Source of the DNA: EX4484-2 sp964592095
GTDB lineage: Archaea > Altiarchaeota > Altiarchaeia > IMC4 > QMZM01
DNA length: 21,390 nt
Assembly: GCA_964592095.1 (NCBI GenBank)
Contig: CAZQER010000019.1
Location: forward strand, 1 to 21,390
Direction: 5' to 3'
Made by a program: the position numbers and the translations under genes. The stretch's first letter is position 1, and each line of letters starts with the position of its first letter. Positions 14,746 through 21,390 of this stretch are shown piece after piece. The notes below the pieces were generated by a model. It saw only the letters and a program-made list of their open reading frames with translations. It searched no databases and was not told the origin of the DNA.

Positions 14746-16587
14746 ATGCAGATTATTCACAAACTTGGAACAAGAAGTATATCGAAAAAGACGGATGATG
14801 AAACATATTTTTTATTGACAAACAAGAGACTTGGTTATGCATATCTTCCCAATAAAACTACTTCAGGAAGGGAAAGTAGATATATGGGTGTTTTTTTTCC
14901 TTATAAAAACTCACTTTATAGAGTAGTGGCAGAATTATGTGTAGATAAGAACACTTATGTAAGAAAGGTAGTAAATAAATTCTATAATGTAGAGAGGTAT
15001 ATAACGGGCAATAAAGAAATTTTTTTCATGCCGCTCTATCTAAATTCAATAGTATATAGATTGAATAGGAGTGATTTGGTAAGGATAAGCCTTGATATAA
15101 GACCATCATATGAGCCATTTGCATTTGGCAGATTTTATAAAATCACCAAAAAGGATGACAAAATTTTGGTTGAGTATACTAAAAAGGATAATGATAGGAC
15201 AGAGTATAAACTTTATGTTGCTATAAAACCCGAAAATCTTGATTATAAGGAGATATTGAGATGGAAACCTGTGTATTATGCATTAGATTTTGAAAGGAAC
15301 TCTTCACCAGCAGAAATGAATATCTATGAACTAATAAAGGTTAATTCGAAAAAGATTGTTATATCCTTCTCCCAAAACAAAGAGGATGCATTAAAAGAGG
15401 CTGATTATGTTTCCGAAAACCTACGGGAATTGGAGAAAAAACGGAGGAATTACATAAAAAAAATTATAAGGGATGAAGAAGTTGAGAAAAAACTTATAGG
15501 AAGAGGACCAAAGAGAAAGGAGATATATTTTGCATATAATGCCTGTAAGATTTCTCTTGACCAGTTTGTTACTGAGGAGGGAATCTATGCGGGATTACCA
15601 TGGTTTTTTCAGATATGGAGTAGAGATGAGTTGATTTCATTAAAGAATATTCCATTCAAAGAAAAAAGAGGGATTATTTTCAGAGATTTAAACAATATAC
15701 AGGAGGACGGAAGAATCCCGAACATAATTGATTTAAATAATTATTACAATAATATATGTACAACAAACGCAGATTCAATAGGTTGGCTTTTCAAAAGGAT
15801 AGACGAATCAATCAATGAATTTTATCTGGAGGAGAAGGGATTTATACTGGATAAACTTATAGAAAGTGTATGTAGAATGAATGAGAATTACATAGATGGT
15901 GATTTGATAATAAATAAATCAAAAGAAACATGGATGGATACAATATTCGGTGATAATGGTAGACTGGGTAAAAGAATAGAGATTCAGGCTATGTTGTTAA
16001 ATATATATCATCTTGCATACAGACTTACAAAACATACAAAATATGATGATGTATCAAATGCATTCAGGTTTCTTGAGGAAAGTATGTTGAAGAAGGTAAG
16101 GGAGGAATTCTGGAATGGAAAAGTACTTGCAGACGGCTTGGATGATTTTACTATAAGACCGAATATATTTATTGCAGCATATATTTATCCGGATATTCTC
16201 AGTAAAGAGGAATGGATTAAATGCTTTGAGAATTCCCTTCCAGCATTGTGGTTGAAATGGGGGGGTATCTCAACAATTGATAAAGAGAGTGATTTATTTA
16301 CAGAGAAACATACAGGTGAAAGGATACAGAGTTATCACAGGGGTGACTCCTGGTACTTTATGAATAACCTTGCTGCTCTGATCCTCTATAGAATGGATAA
16401 AAAGAAATTCCGGAGATATATAGAAAGGATTCTCAAGGCATCTACAGAGGAGATATTATGGAAAGGAATGATAGGACATCACTCAGAACTTAGTTCTGCC
16501 ATAAGAGGTGAATCAAATGGTTGTGGAGCACAGGCATGGAGCAATGCCATGTATATCGAACTGATCAATGAGATATATAAAAAATAA
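14746..16587 (+). CDS. Glycogen debranching enzyme, amylo-alpha-1,6-glucosidase type (GH133)
   Basis: The 613 residues form a GH133-type protein without the N-terminal 4-alpha-glucanotransferase half of the eukaryotic enzyme. Residues 1 to about 230 form the substrate-binding beta domain, and about 255-613 the (alpha/alpha)6 barrel. Barrel landmarks are AGLPWFFQIWSRDELIS at 282-298 (family pattern W-F-x-x-W-x-R-D-x-x-I-S), CTTNADSIGWLF at 338-349, TWMDTIFG at 395-402 followed by GKRIEIQAM, YHRGDSW at 530-536 and NGCGAQAWSNA at 591-601. It is expected to release glucose from alpha-1,6 branch points of glycogen after outer-chain trimming. Its place directly after the GT3 synthase makes a synthesis/breakdown pair. 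The 3' end is convergent with pyrI, only 16 bases away. Confidence 0.9.
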   Translation: MQIIHKLGTRSISKKTDDETYFLLTNKRLGYAYLPNKTTSGRESRYMGVFFPYKNSLYRVVAELCVDKNTYVRKVVNKFYNVERYITGNKEIFFMPLYLNSIVYRLNRSDLVRISLDIRPSYEPFAFGRFYKITKKDDKILVEYTKKDNDRTEYKLYVAIKPENLDYKEILRWKPVYYALDFERNSSPAEMNIYELIKVNSKKIVISFSQNKEDALKEADYVSENLRELEKKRRNYIKKIIRDEEVEKKLIGRGPKRKEIYFAYNACKISLDQFVTEEGIYAGLPWFFQIWSRDELISLKNIPFKEKRGIIFRDLNNIQEDGRIPNIIDLNNYYNNICTTNADSIGWLFKRIDESINEFYLEEKGFILDKLIESVCRMNENYIDGDLIINKSKETWMDTIFGDNGRLGKRIEIQAMLLNIYHLAYRLTKHTKYDDVSNAFRFLEESMLKKVREEFWNGKVLADGLDDFTIRPNIFIAAYIYPDILSKEEWIKCFENSLPALWLKWGGISTIDKESDLFTEKHTGERIQSYHRGDSWYFMNNLAALILYRMDKKKFRRYIERILKASTEEILWKGMIGHHSELSSAIRGESNGCGAQAWSNAMYIELINEIYKK

Positions 16588-16590
16588 ATC
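16577..16590 (-). terminator. T-rich termination signal downstream of pyrI
   Basis: On the minus strand the DNA after the pyrI stop reads GATTTATTTTTTATATATC, a T-rich stretch with a run of six T. Archaeal RNA polymerase commonly stops at such runs without a hairpin. It overlaps the 3' end of the convergent debranching-enzyme gene. Confidence 0.3.
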
Positions 16591-16603
16591 AATAATCAAT
16601 TTT

Positions 16604-17074
16604 CTAATATAAACTCTCCATACCTGTTTCTCTTTCGCAGTATTTACACACCAATATTACTGGATTTGTCTGCTTTACAATAAATACAGATTTTACGGGT
16701 TCTCTCTCCTTGTTTGTAATACATGCGGGATTGGGGCATTTTATAATTCCAACAAGTTCTTTTGGGAGTTTTACCTTCTCCTTTTTTATTACCTTGTAAT
16801 CCTTTATCCAGTTGATGGTAGCATTGGGGGCTATTATGGAAATTTTGTTTATTTCATTTAAATCCAGATCCCTGTTTTCAACCTTTACTATATCCTTTTT
16901 CTTCATCTTGCTACTTGATACATTCATAGCCAATGTTACAGAATCTGTAAACCCCCTATCAATACCCAAGATCTTTAGAACCTCAGGTGCCTTTCCTGCA
17001 TTAATGTGATCTATAGAAATCCCATTTCTTATATTTCTTATCTTCAGTTTTCTATTTTTATACCTGTTCCTCAT
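16604..17074 (-). CDS. pyrI: Aspartate carbamoyltransferase regulatory chain
   Basis: PyrI binds nucleotide effectors and holds catalytic trimers together in the ATCase holoenzyme. The 156 residues align with the known chain: IDHINAGKAPEVLKILGI at about 21-38 (N-terminal allosteric domain), VTLAMNVSSSKMKKKDIVKVEN at 46-67, IAPNATINWI at 81-90, then the zinc domain with Cys113, Cys118, Cys143 and Cys146 in the C-x4-C ... C-x2-C arrangement. All four zinc ligands are present. Length matches the E. coli protein (about 153). The ATG lies one base after the stop of pyrB, so the two chains are translated from one mRNA. The N-terminus is unusually basic (RNRYKNRKLKIRNIRN). Confidence 0.96.
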   Translation of the reverse strand: MRNRYKNRKLKIRNIRNGISIDHINAGKAPEVLKILGIDRGFTDSVTLAMNVSSSKMKKKDIVKVENRDLDLNEINKISIIAPNATINWIKDYKVIKKEKVKLPKELVGIIKCPNPACITNKEREPVKSVFIVKQTNPVILVCKYCERETGMESLY

Positions 17075-17075
17075 T

Positions 17076-18008
17076 CTAAAATCTTACTCCACATACGAGG
17101 CAAAGTAGAGCCATCCTTACTGGGACGGCGTTTCTTGCCTGCTCAAAATATCTTGCATATTTCGTATTGTCAATCTCTGGCGAGATTTCAGAAATCCTTG
17201 GTAATGGATGCATAATAATAGCATTATCCTTCAGTCTATCTATTATATCAATATCTAACACATATGCTTCCTTTACCCTTTCAAATTCCTGAGGGTCGGG
17301 AAACCTTTCCTTCTGAATTCTTGTTACATATATAACATCCACATTACTTATTTTAAGCCTTGATGTCTCCTTTACATCTATACCCTTATCCCTGAGACCA
17401 TCTACTACTCTTTTTGGCATTCTAAGTTCCTGTGGTGAAATAAGCACGAGATTGACATCATAGCTCTCAAGTGCATTTGCTAATGAATGCACCGTCCTTC
17501 CATATTTTAGGTCACCTACCATGGCAATTGACAGACCATCAATACTTCCGAACTCCTTCTGTATTGTGTATAAATCAAGTAAGGTTTGTGTCGGATGTTG
17601 ATTTGCACCATCGCCTCCGTTTATTAGTGGTATTCTAACATTCTCAGATGCAAGCCTTGCGGCACCCTCTGCTGGATGCCTTATAACAATTATATCTGCA
17701 TAACCCTCAACAACTCTAACTGTATCCGCAATTGTCTCACCCTTGACCTCCGAACTTATTTCTGCAATATTAAACCCTATTGTTTTTCCACCAAGTCTCT
17801 TCATTGCAGTCTCAAATGACATTCTTGTTCTGGTAGATGGCTCAAAGAAAAGATTGGCAAGCAGTTTACCCTTCATAAGATTTAGAGATTTGTTGGAGAG
17901 TAACTTCTTCTCCATAACTGCAGATTTTTTGAGAATAAAATCTATTTCATCGCGTGAGAAATCTCTAATTGATATGATATGTTTTTTATTCCATGACCTT
18001 AAACCCAT
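17076..18008 (-). CDS. pyrB: Aspartate carbamoyltransferase catalytic chain
   Basis: PyrB joins carbamoyl phosphate and L-aspartate in the committed step of pyrimidine synthesis. The 310 residues are full length. Active-site residues can be placed: STRTR at 58-62 (carbamoyl phosphate loop), Lys89 in SSEVKGET (equivalent to E. coli Lys84), His138 in HPTQTLLDLY, Arg171 in GRTVHSL, Arg230 and Gln232 in TRIQ, and HPLPR at 267-271. All are intact, so activity is expected. The ATG at 18008 is preceded by a very AT-rich 68-bp gap with a TATA-like stretch about 30 bases upstream, so pyrBI may have its own promoter although the secreted 416-residue protein gene lies upstream on the same strand. Confidence 0.97.
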   Translation of the reverse strand: MGLRSWNKKHIISIRDFSRDEIDFILKKSAVMEKKLLSNKSLNLMKGKLLANLFFEPSTRTRMSFETAMKRLGGKTIGFNIAEISSEVKGETIADTVRVVEGYADIIVIRHPAEGAARLASENVRIPLINGGDGANQHPTQTLLDLYTIQKEFGSIDGLSIAMVGDLKYGRTVHSLANALESYDVNLVLISPQELRMPKRVVDGLRDKGIDVKETSRLKISNVDVIYVTRIQKERFPDPQEFERVKEAYVLDIDIIDRLKDNAIIMHPLPRISEISPEIDNTKYARYFEQARNAVPVRMALLCLVCGVRF

Positions 18009-18076
18009 TGAATAATAATTAGAATTAAATTATAATAAAATATAATTAAAATTAAAAAATATTAAAATTATAAGTG

Positions 18077-19327
18077 CTACTTTTCTTTATCCGTATCCTC
18101 TGTGATATCACCAAGGTCTTCCTCGCCTTCCTTACCCTCGCCTTCTTCACCTTCAAAGCTCTCCTCAAATTCGTATCCGAAGACCTCCCCACCCTCTTCC
18201 TTTAATTCTTTTTTAACCTTTTTACCTGCCAGGACTAACGAAAGAATAATTATTGCAACACCAAGAACTGCAATTGCCCAGTACATGTAATTAATCCCAA
18301 GAACTGGATCGGACTGGGACTCTAATCTTTTCAGTTTTTCTTGCAGTTCATTCTTTTGATTCAGAGTACTCTCTAAATTTTTCTGTAATTCTTTGGTTTT
18401 ATTTGTAAGTTTTTTGACATTATCGGTAAGCTTTTCTACATCTACCATGCATTCGCCATAAACCACCCTCAATTGATCAATATCTCTGGAAACATTCAAT
18501 GATGGTTTTGTTGAGTATAACCAATTAATTATGTTTGTTCCGAATCTCAGGTTATCATATTTATATTTGCTTGTATCAAGATACTTGTTGGTTAACATAT
18601 CCTCATCACTGAGCACAAAAACAAGACCGTTTCCTACAATAGCCGCAGTTGCTATTGGTGGTTGACTGCCCTTTTGAAAAACAGATGATCCAGGAGAGTA
18701 AGCATTTCTGCTACCTCTAGCAACTATTTTTACAGAGGTATCTGCTTTTTCAGGTACTATTATTCCAGGACCGTCAAAGAATGCAACCTGAGATATACCG
18801 GAGATAGCCAACCTTAGTGTTGGATCTTCTTTATTAAACAAACTCACCACAAAATTGTTCTTTTTTGTGGATGGTGTTGAATCCTCAATCACAGGATTTT
18901 TTTCATCCTCCAGCATAGCAGAGTCCATGGTCATACCAAATGGTATTGTTATCTGATTTGCGGGGCTTGTAGTTTTACCACTCTTACCCGAACCGCCAAG
19001 AACAAACAGGCCCTTACCATCCTGCATTACAAATTCAAAGATACTTGCTAATTCGTTAGAGGAAAGTGATTTGGTAAGGCTTGCAATAACCAGTACATCA
19101 GGATTTCTGGACCTTAGTACCTCTTGTGATAATTCTATATTCAGACTTTCAACAATATACCCCTTTCTCTCCAATGCCTCCTTGAACATTGAATAATCCT
19201 TATCTATCTTGTATTTGGAATTCCTCTCATAGAACAGAACCCTTTTCTGATCCAATGCCGATGTATAAACGCAAAACATTAATGATACCAACATCAATAT
19301 AACAAAAACCCTTCTGCTGGATTTCAT
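18077..19327 (-). CDS. Secreted GATase/IFT52-like domain protein with coiled coil, membrane anchor and acidic tail
   Basis: The open frame can begin at a GTG (19339), but that codon is one base from the GGAGG motif. The ATG at 19327, 13 bases after GGAGG, gives a cleaner signal peptide (MKSSRR, hydrophobic run, SALDQ), so 416 residues are preferred. Residues of about 25-260 (RVLFYERNSKYKIDKDYSMF ... PDVLVIASL ... GLFVLGGSG ... GNGLVFVLSDEDMLTNKYL ... FGTNIINWL) follow the flavodoxin-like pattern of class-I-GATase-like domains seen in GldG/IFT52/DUF4350 proteins, which lack catalytic residues and bind partners or ligands. A coiled coil follows at about 290-340 (EKLTDNVKKLTNKTKELQKN region), then a membrane helix at about 345-366 and a strongly acidic cytoplasmic tail (GEEGEGKEGEEDLGD). 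Function unknown; family call by fold pattern only. Confidence 0.75.
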   Translation of the reverse strand: MKSSRRVFVILMLVSLMFCVYTSALDQKRVLFYERNSKYKIDKDYSMFKEALERKGYIVESLNIELSQEVLRSRNPDVLVIASLTKSLSSNELASIFEFVMQDGKGLFVLGGSGKSGKTTSPANQITIPFGMTMDSAMLEDEKNPVIEDSTPSTKKNNFVVSLFNKEDPTLRLAISGISQVAFFDGPGIIVPEKADTSVKIVARGSRNAYSPGSSVFQKGSQPPIATAAIVGNGLVFVLSDEDMLTNKYLDTSKYKYDNLRFGTNIINWLYSTKPSLNVSRDIDQLRVVYGECMVDVEKLTDNVKKLTNKTKELQKNLESTLNQKNELQEKLKRLESQSDPVLGINYMYWAIAVLGVAIIILSLVLAGKKVKKELKEEGGEVFGYEFEESFEGEEGEGKEGEEDLGDITEDTDKEK

Positions 19328-19340
19328 TTTACCCTGCACA

Positions 19341-19345
19341 CCTCC
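19341..19345 (-). promoter_or_regulatory. Shine-Dalgarno GGAGG deciding the start of the 416-residue protein
   Basis: On the minus strand GGAGG lies one base before a GTG (19339) and 13 bases before an ATG (19327). One base is too short for the ribosome, so it supports the ATG. The spacing is longer than ideal. Confidence 0.5.
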
Positions 19346-19393
19346 TTATTTGACTTTCTTTTTATTTTTATTTTAATATCTTTGTTTATTCAA

Positions 19394-19403
19394 TTATAAA
19401 TAG
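19394..19403 (+). promoter_or_regulatory. TATA box upstream of the broken radical SAM gene
   Basis: TTATAAATAG is centred about 33 bases before the ATG at 19432, which would give a leader of about 7 bases. Read on the minus strand the same element (CTATTTATAA) could also serve the divergent 416-residue gene. Its survival shows that the promoter decayed less than the coding frame, or that the breaks are recent. Confidence 0.45.
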
Positions 19404-19431
19404 TTTTCTTTTTATATTGTACAAAATAAAT

Positions 19432-20539
19432 ATGACTATTTTAAATATGAAGATATGCAGAATCTGTGGAAAGAGAGGGGATAGAATATCTGAATTCTTA
19501 GGTGTATGTGTTGACCGCATAGGAAATAATTCTGAGGATACACTAAAAATTACATATGAGGCACATAAATTTCCAGAGAGAGATTTGGATTAACTGCGGG
19601 TGTACCAAAAGGAGGTGATGGAGGTATAAGATGTGGATTATGCGGCAATGAATGCGAAATTCCAGATGGAGAGTATGGTTTCTGCGGTCTTGTTAGGAAT
19701 ATAGATGGTAGGATATTTAGAGATAATGAGTTAATTGCATCCTTCTACTATGACTCCCTTCCAACAAATTGTGTTGCTTCATGGTGCTGTGCAGCCACAG
19801 GAGCAGGATATCATATCCATACCATTCCCATACTAAATTAATAGAATATGATTATGGGAATCTTGCCGTTTTTCGTATAGGTTGCGGATTTGATTGCTTA
19901 TTTTGCCAAAACTGGAATTTTAGGCTCACGAAAATGAGAAGAACAAAAATAAAGGATAGTAAATTTTTAGAAGCAATAGATGATAGTGTATCATGCATCT
20001 GTTTCTTTGGTGGTGACCCTTCATCCCAACTTGATAAGATTATAAGGCTCTGCAATAAAGCCAATGAGGGGAATGATAGAATACTAAGATTCTGTTTGGA
20101 AACAAATGGAAACTCCAATAGTGAATTGTTGAGAAGATTTGCCAAACTTGCTCTTGAATCTGAAGGGACAATAAAGTTTGACCTAAAATTCTGGAATGAA
20201 AACCTAAATAAGGCATTGACATGCGTTAGTAATAAAAAGACATTGGAGAATTTCAGAATGTTATCAAAACAGCATAAGAAAAGAGAGAGTGTTCCATTTC
20301 TTGTTGCATCAACATTACTTATCCCAAGTTATGTAGATGAGATTGAGATAAGAGGGATAGCATCATTCATTGCTAATATTGACTCCTCTATTCCATATTC
20401 TCTGTTGGCATTTTATCCGAATTTTGAAATGAGTGATATGCCATTTACTATGAAAAATGATGCTATAAAATTTAAAGAGATAGCGGAGAATGGAGGTTTA
20501 GAAAATGTTGGGATAGGAAATGTTGGAATTTTAATCTAA
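19432..20539 (+). pseudogene. Radical SAM protein (PflA/AmrS-like), interrupted by two frameshifts
   Basis: Three adjoining frames reconstruct one protein of about 365 residues. Frame 1 (19432-19593) gives a C-x2-C zinc-like start (ICRICGKRGDRISEFLGVC). Frame 2 (from about 19580 to 19841) gives IRCGLCGNECEIPDGEYGFCGL and LPTNCVASWCCAATGAGY. Frame 3 (from about 19815 to 20539) gives YGNLAVFRIGCGFDCLFCQNWNFR with the C-x3-C-x2-C cluster of radical SAM enzymes, FFGGDPSSQ and LRFCLETNG. The order matches archaeal radical SAM proteins annotated as pyruvate-formate-lyase-activating-like. The first break, near 19572-19590, is repaired by adding one base (PEREFGL) or removing GA. The second is an exact ATATC duplication. 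From memory the family reads GVCLDC near the N-terminus, where this copy has GVCVDR, a possible C-to-R change. Either a recent pseudogene or assembly error; the target is unknown. Confidence 0.82.
19808..19817 (+). repeat. ATATC tandem duplication causing a frameshift
   Basis: Two adjacent copies, 19808-19812 and 19813-19817. Removing one copy joins GAG to YPYHSHTKLIEYDYG in one frame and restores the family's GxGYP sequence. The change therefore looks like a single slippage or duplication event. Confidence 0.85.
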
Positions 20540-20593
20540 ATTGATTTATATTTATTTATATTCAAATACTTATACTTGGATAATATATGCTTT

Positions 20594-20611
20594 GATAATC
20601 AAGATAATCAA
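20594..20611 (+). repeat. Perfect 9-bp tandem direct repeat upstream of trkA
   Basis: GATAATCAA occurs twice in a row. It lies just upstream of the trkA TATA box (20621-20630), where archaeal activators or repressors often bind. It could equally be a chance slippage product in AT-rich DNA. Confidence 0.5.
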
Positions 20612-20620
20612 ACTACTAAA

Positions 20621-20630
20621 ATATATAAAA
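20621..20630 (+). promoter_or_regulatory. TATA box of trkA
   Basis: ATATATAAAA is centred about 38 bases before the ATG at 20664. The predicted start near 20650 leaves a short leader containing TAAGGGGGTT, a weak ribosome-binding match. This placement shows that the open frame running upstream to 20541 is not coding. Confidence 0.55.
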
Positions 20631-20663
20631 ACAATAAGGATAATAAACAATAAGGGGGTTTGG

Positions 20664-21320
20664 ATGTATATTATAATTATTGGTGGTGGAGGCACAGGCA
20701 CTGCGTTGGCAAAGGTTCTTGCAAGTGAGAATAATGAAATTGTAATTGTAGAAAAAGATGAGGCGAGAGCAAAAGAACTATCTGAAAGCATGGATGCCCT
20801 TATTATTCATGGGGATGGTAGTGATTCTCAGATTCTTAGAGATGCGGGAGTTGAACATGCAGATGCAGTTGTTATTCTAACTAGAGAGGATAATACAAAT
20901 CTCACAATATGTCAGATGATAAAGAAATTTGATGTTAAAAGAATTGTTGCAAGGGTAAATGACCCAAGCAAGAAGGATTTATATATAAGTCTTGAGATTA
21001 CTGCTGCCATAAGCCCTATCTCTGCAGTTGTTAGTTATTTCAAAAATGCCATTATGCAAGGAAGTAGTAGGAGTGTATTTTCCATAGGAAAAGGACAGGC
21101 AGAGATAATAGAATTGGAATTTCAGAACGAGAATCTTGATGGAAGGATGATTAAGGATATTGACCTACCGTCTGGTGCGATAATAGGTGCAATTAGCAGA
21201 AATGGAGAGATTATAATTGCCTCGCCAAAGGAGATTATTAGAAAGAATGATGTCCTTACAGTGATTTCGAAAACAGATGTTTCAAAGGATGTGATTACTA
21301 TTCTAAAAGGGGAAAAATAG
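20664..21320 (+). CDS. trkA: Trk/Ktr K+ uptake regulatory protein, RCK domain (TrkA)
   Basis: TrkA binds NAD(H) or ATP on the cytoplasmic side of a Trk/Ktr-type K+ transporter and gates it. The 218 residues are one RCK unit. The N-terminal Rossmann fold has GGGGTGTALA at 7-16, acidic Glu30 at the end of strand 2 (VIVEKDE) and HGDGSD at 49-54. RVNDPS at 97-102 follows. A TrkA-C domain of about 140-215 ends with RKNDVLTVISK, typical of the family. The open frame continues upstream for 41 codons, but those are AT-rich, encode poorly structured residues and include the TATA box, so the ATG at 20664 is chosen. No membrane transporter subunit is visible in the window; it may lie just downstream. 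Confidence 0.95.
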   Translation: MYIIIIGGGGTGTALAKVLASENNEIVIVEKDEARAKELSESMDALIIHGDGSDSQILRDAGVEHADAVVILTREDNTNLTICQMIKKFDVKRIVARVNDPSKKDLYISLEITAAISPISAVVSYFKNAIMQGSSRSVFSIGKGQAEIIELEFQNENLDGRMIKDIDLPSGAIIGAISRNGEIIIASPKEIIRKNDVLTVISKTDVSKDVITILKGEK

Positions 21321-21351
21321 CCAGAAATTAATAGGGAACAACCCCTTCTGG
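21321..21351. other. Inverted repeat directly after trkA (possible terminator or RNA hairpin)
   Basis: CCAGAA (21321-21326) pairs with TTCTGG (21346-21351), and inside it GGG (21334-21336) pairs with CCC (21342-21344) around AACAA. It begins at the base after the trkA stop. No T-run follows, so an intrinsic terminator is unproven. The remaining 39 bases to the window end contain nothing recognised. Confidence 0.35.
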
Positions 21352-21390
21352 AAATATTGAAGGCTGAATCTAATTAGATGTAGTTCCAAT

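Noticed and set aside
19607..19621. Strong Shine-Dalgarno-like AAAAGGAGGTGATGG on the plus strand
   Set aside because: It encodes the KGGDGG stretch of the radical SAM protein's second frame, and the ATG codons just after it open only very short frames.
19432..20539. Programmed ribosomal frameshifting as the explanation for the split radical SAM gene
   Set aside because: Two independent shifts would be needed. One coincides with an exact 5-bp tandem duplication that restores the frame when removed, and no slippery heptamer plus structure is visible.
20541..20663. N-terminal extension of trkA by 41 codons
   Set aside because: It covers the TATA box and the tandem repeat, is rich in Ile/Tyr/Lys from AT-rich DNA, and the Rossmann fold of TrkA begins right at the ATG at 20664.
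1..21390. tRNA, rRNA, CRISPR arrays, insertion sequences or attachment sites
   Set aside because: No T-loop-like or cloverleaf segment, no spaced direct repeats, no transposase motif and no terminal inverted repeats with target duplication were seen by eye. A tRNA search could not be run.

Overview
The window is AT-rich DNA from an archaeon. The archaeal signs are an archaeal-type NMN adenylyltransferase, a pyrBI pair with the zinc-binding regulatory chain, a 218-residue TrkA-type K+ channel/transporter regulator, A+T-rich TATA boxes about 25-35 bp upstream of many start codons (implying leaderless or near-leaderless mRNAs), and only scattered Shine-Dalgarno motifs. The mixture of intact central metabolism, a GT3-type glycogen synthase, a small KNDFxxW-type domain protein and a very large cysteine-rich surface protein suggests an uncultivated lineage, possibly DPANN or Altiarchaeota-like. 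The lineage is inference; no rRNA or marker gene in the window settles it.

Region 1 (1-9402, all minus strand) looks like one operon of at least six genes, with tiny gaps or overlaps. It opens with a 1505-residue secreted, C-terminally anchored protein with about 60 cysteines. Four polytopic membrane proteins follow (403, 316, 401 and 358 residues). They are divergent paralogs sharing an NP motif, an SPxxRxKAK-type cytoplasmic motif and an EQxxxW(S/T)F(L/M)Q motif at nearly constant spacing. Last comes the N-terminal part of a secreted C45/phospholipase-B-like Ntn-hydrolase that runs off the window. The architecture resembles a VirB6/TrbL/CedA-like membrane platform with a giant adhesin-like ectodomain. 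No ATPase is visible here. This is the best candidate for an undescribed system.

Region 2 (9403-12511) holds a divergent promoter region, a small 89-residue membrane protein, nadM read convergently and overlapping it by 30 bp, and a 642-residue secreted beta-rich protein with a membrane C-terminus. A 206-bp divergent intergenic region with inverted repeats follows.

Region 3 (12512-16587, plus strand) is a glycogen cassette: a small KNDFxxW-domain (DUF5752-like) protein, a GT3 glycogen synthase and a GH133-type debranching glucosidase.

Region 4 (16604-19327, minus strand) carries a secreted GATase/IFT52-like protein with coiled coil, membrane segment and acidic tail, then pyrB and pyrI separated by one base. 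ATCase catalytic and zinc residues are all present.

Region 5 (19432-21390, plus strand) carries a radical SAM gene broken by two frameshifts, one of them an exact 5-bp tandem duplication, and then trkA with its own TATA box. No gene-free stretch exceeds 300 bases. No tRNA, rRNA, CRISPR array or insertion sequence was recognised.
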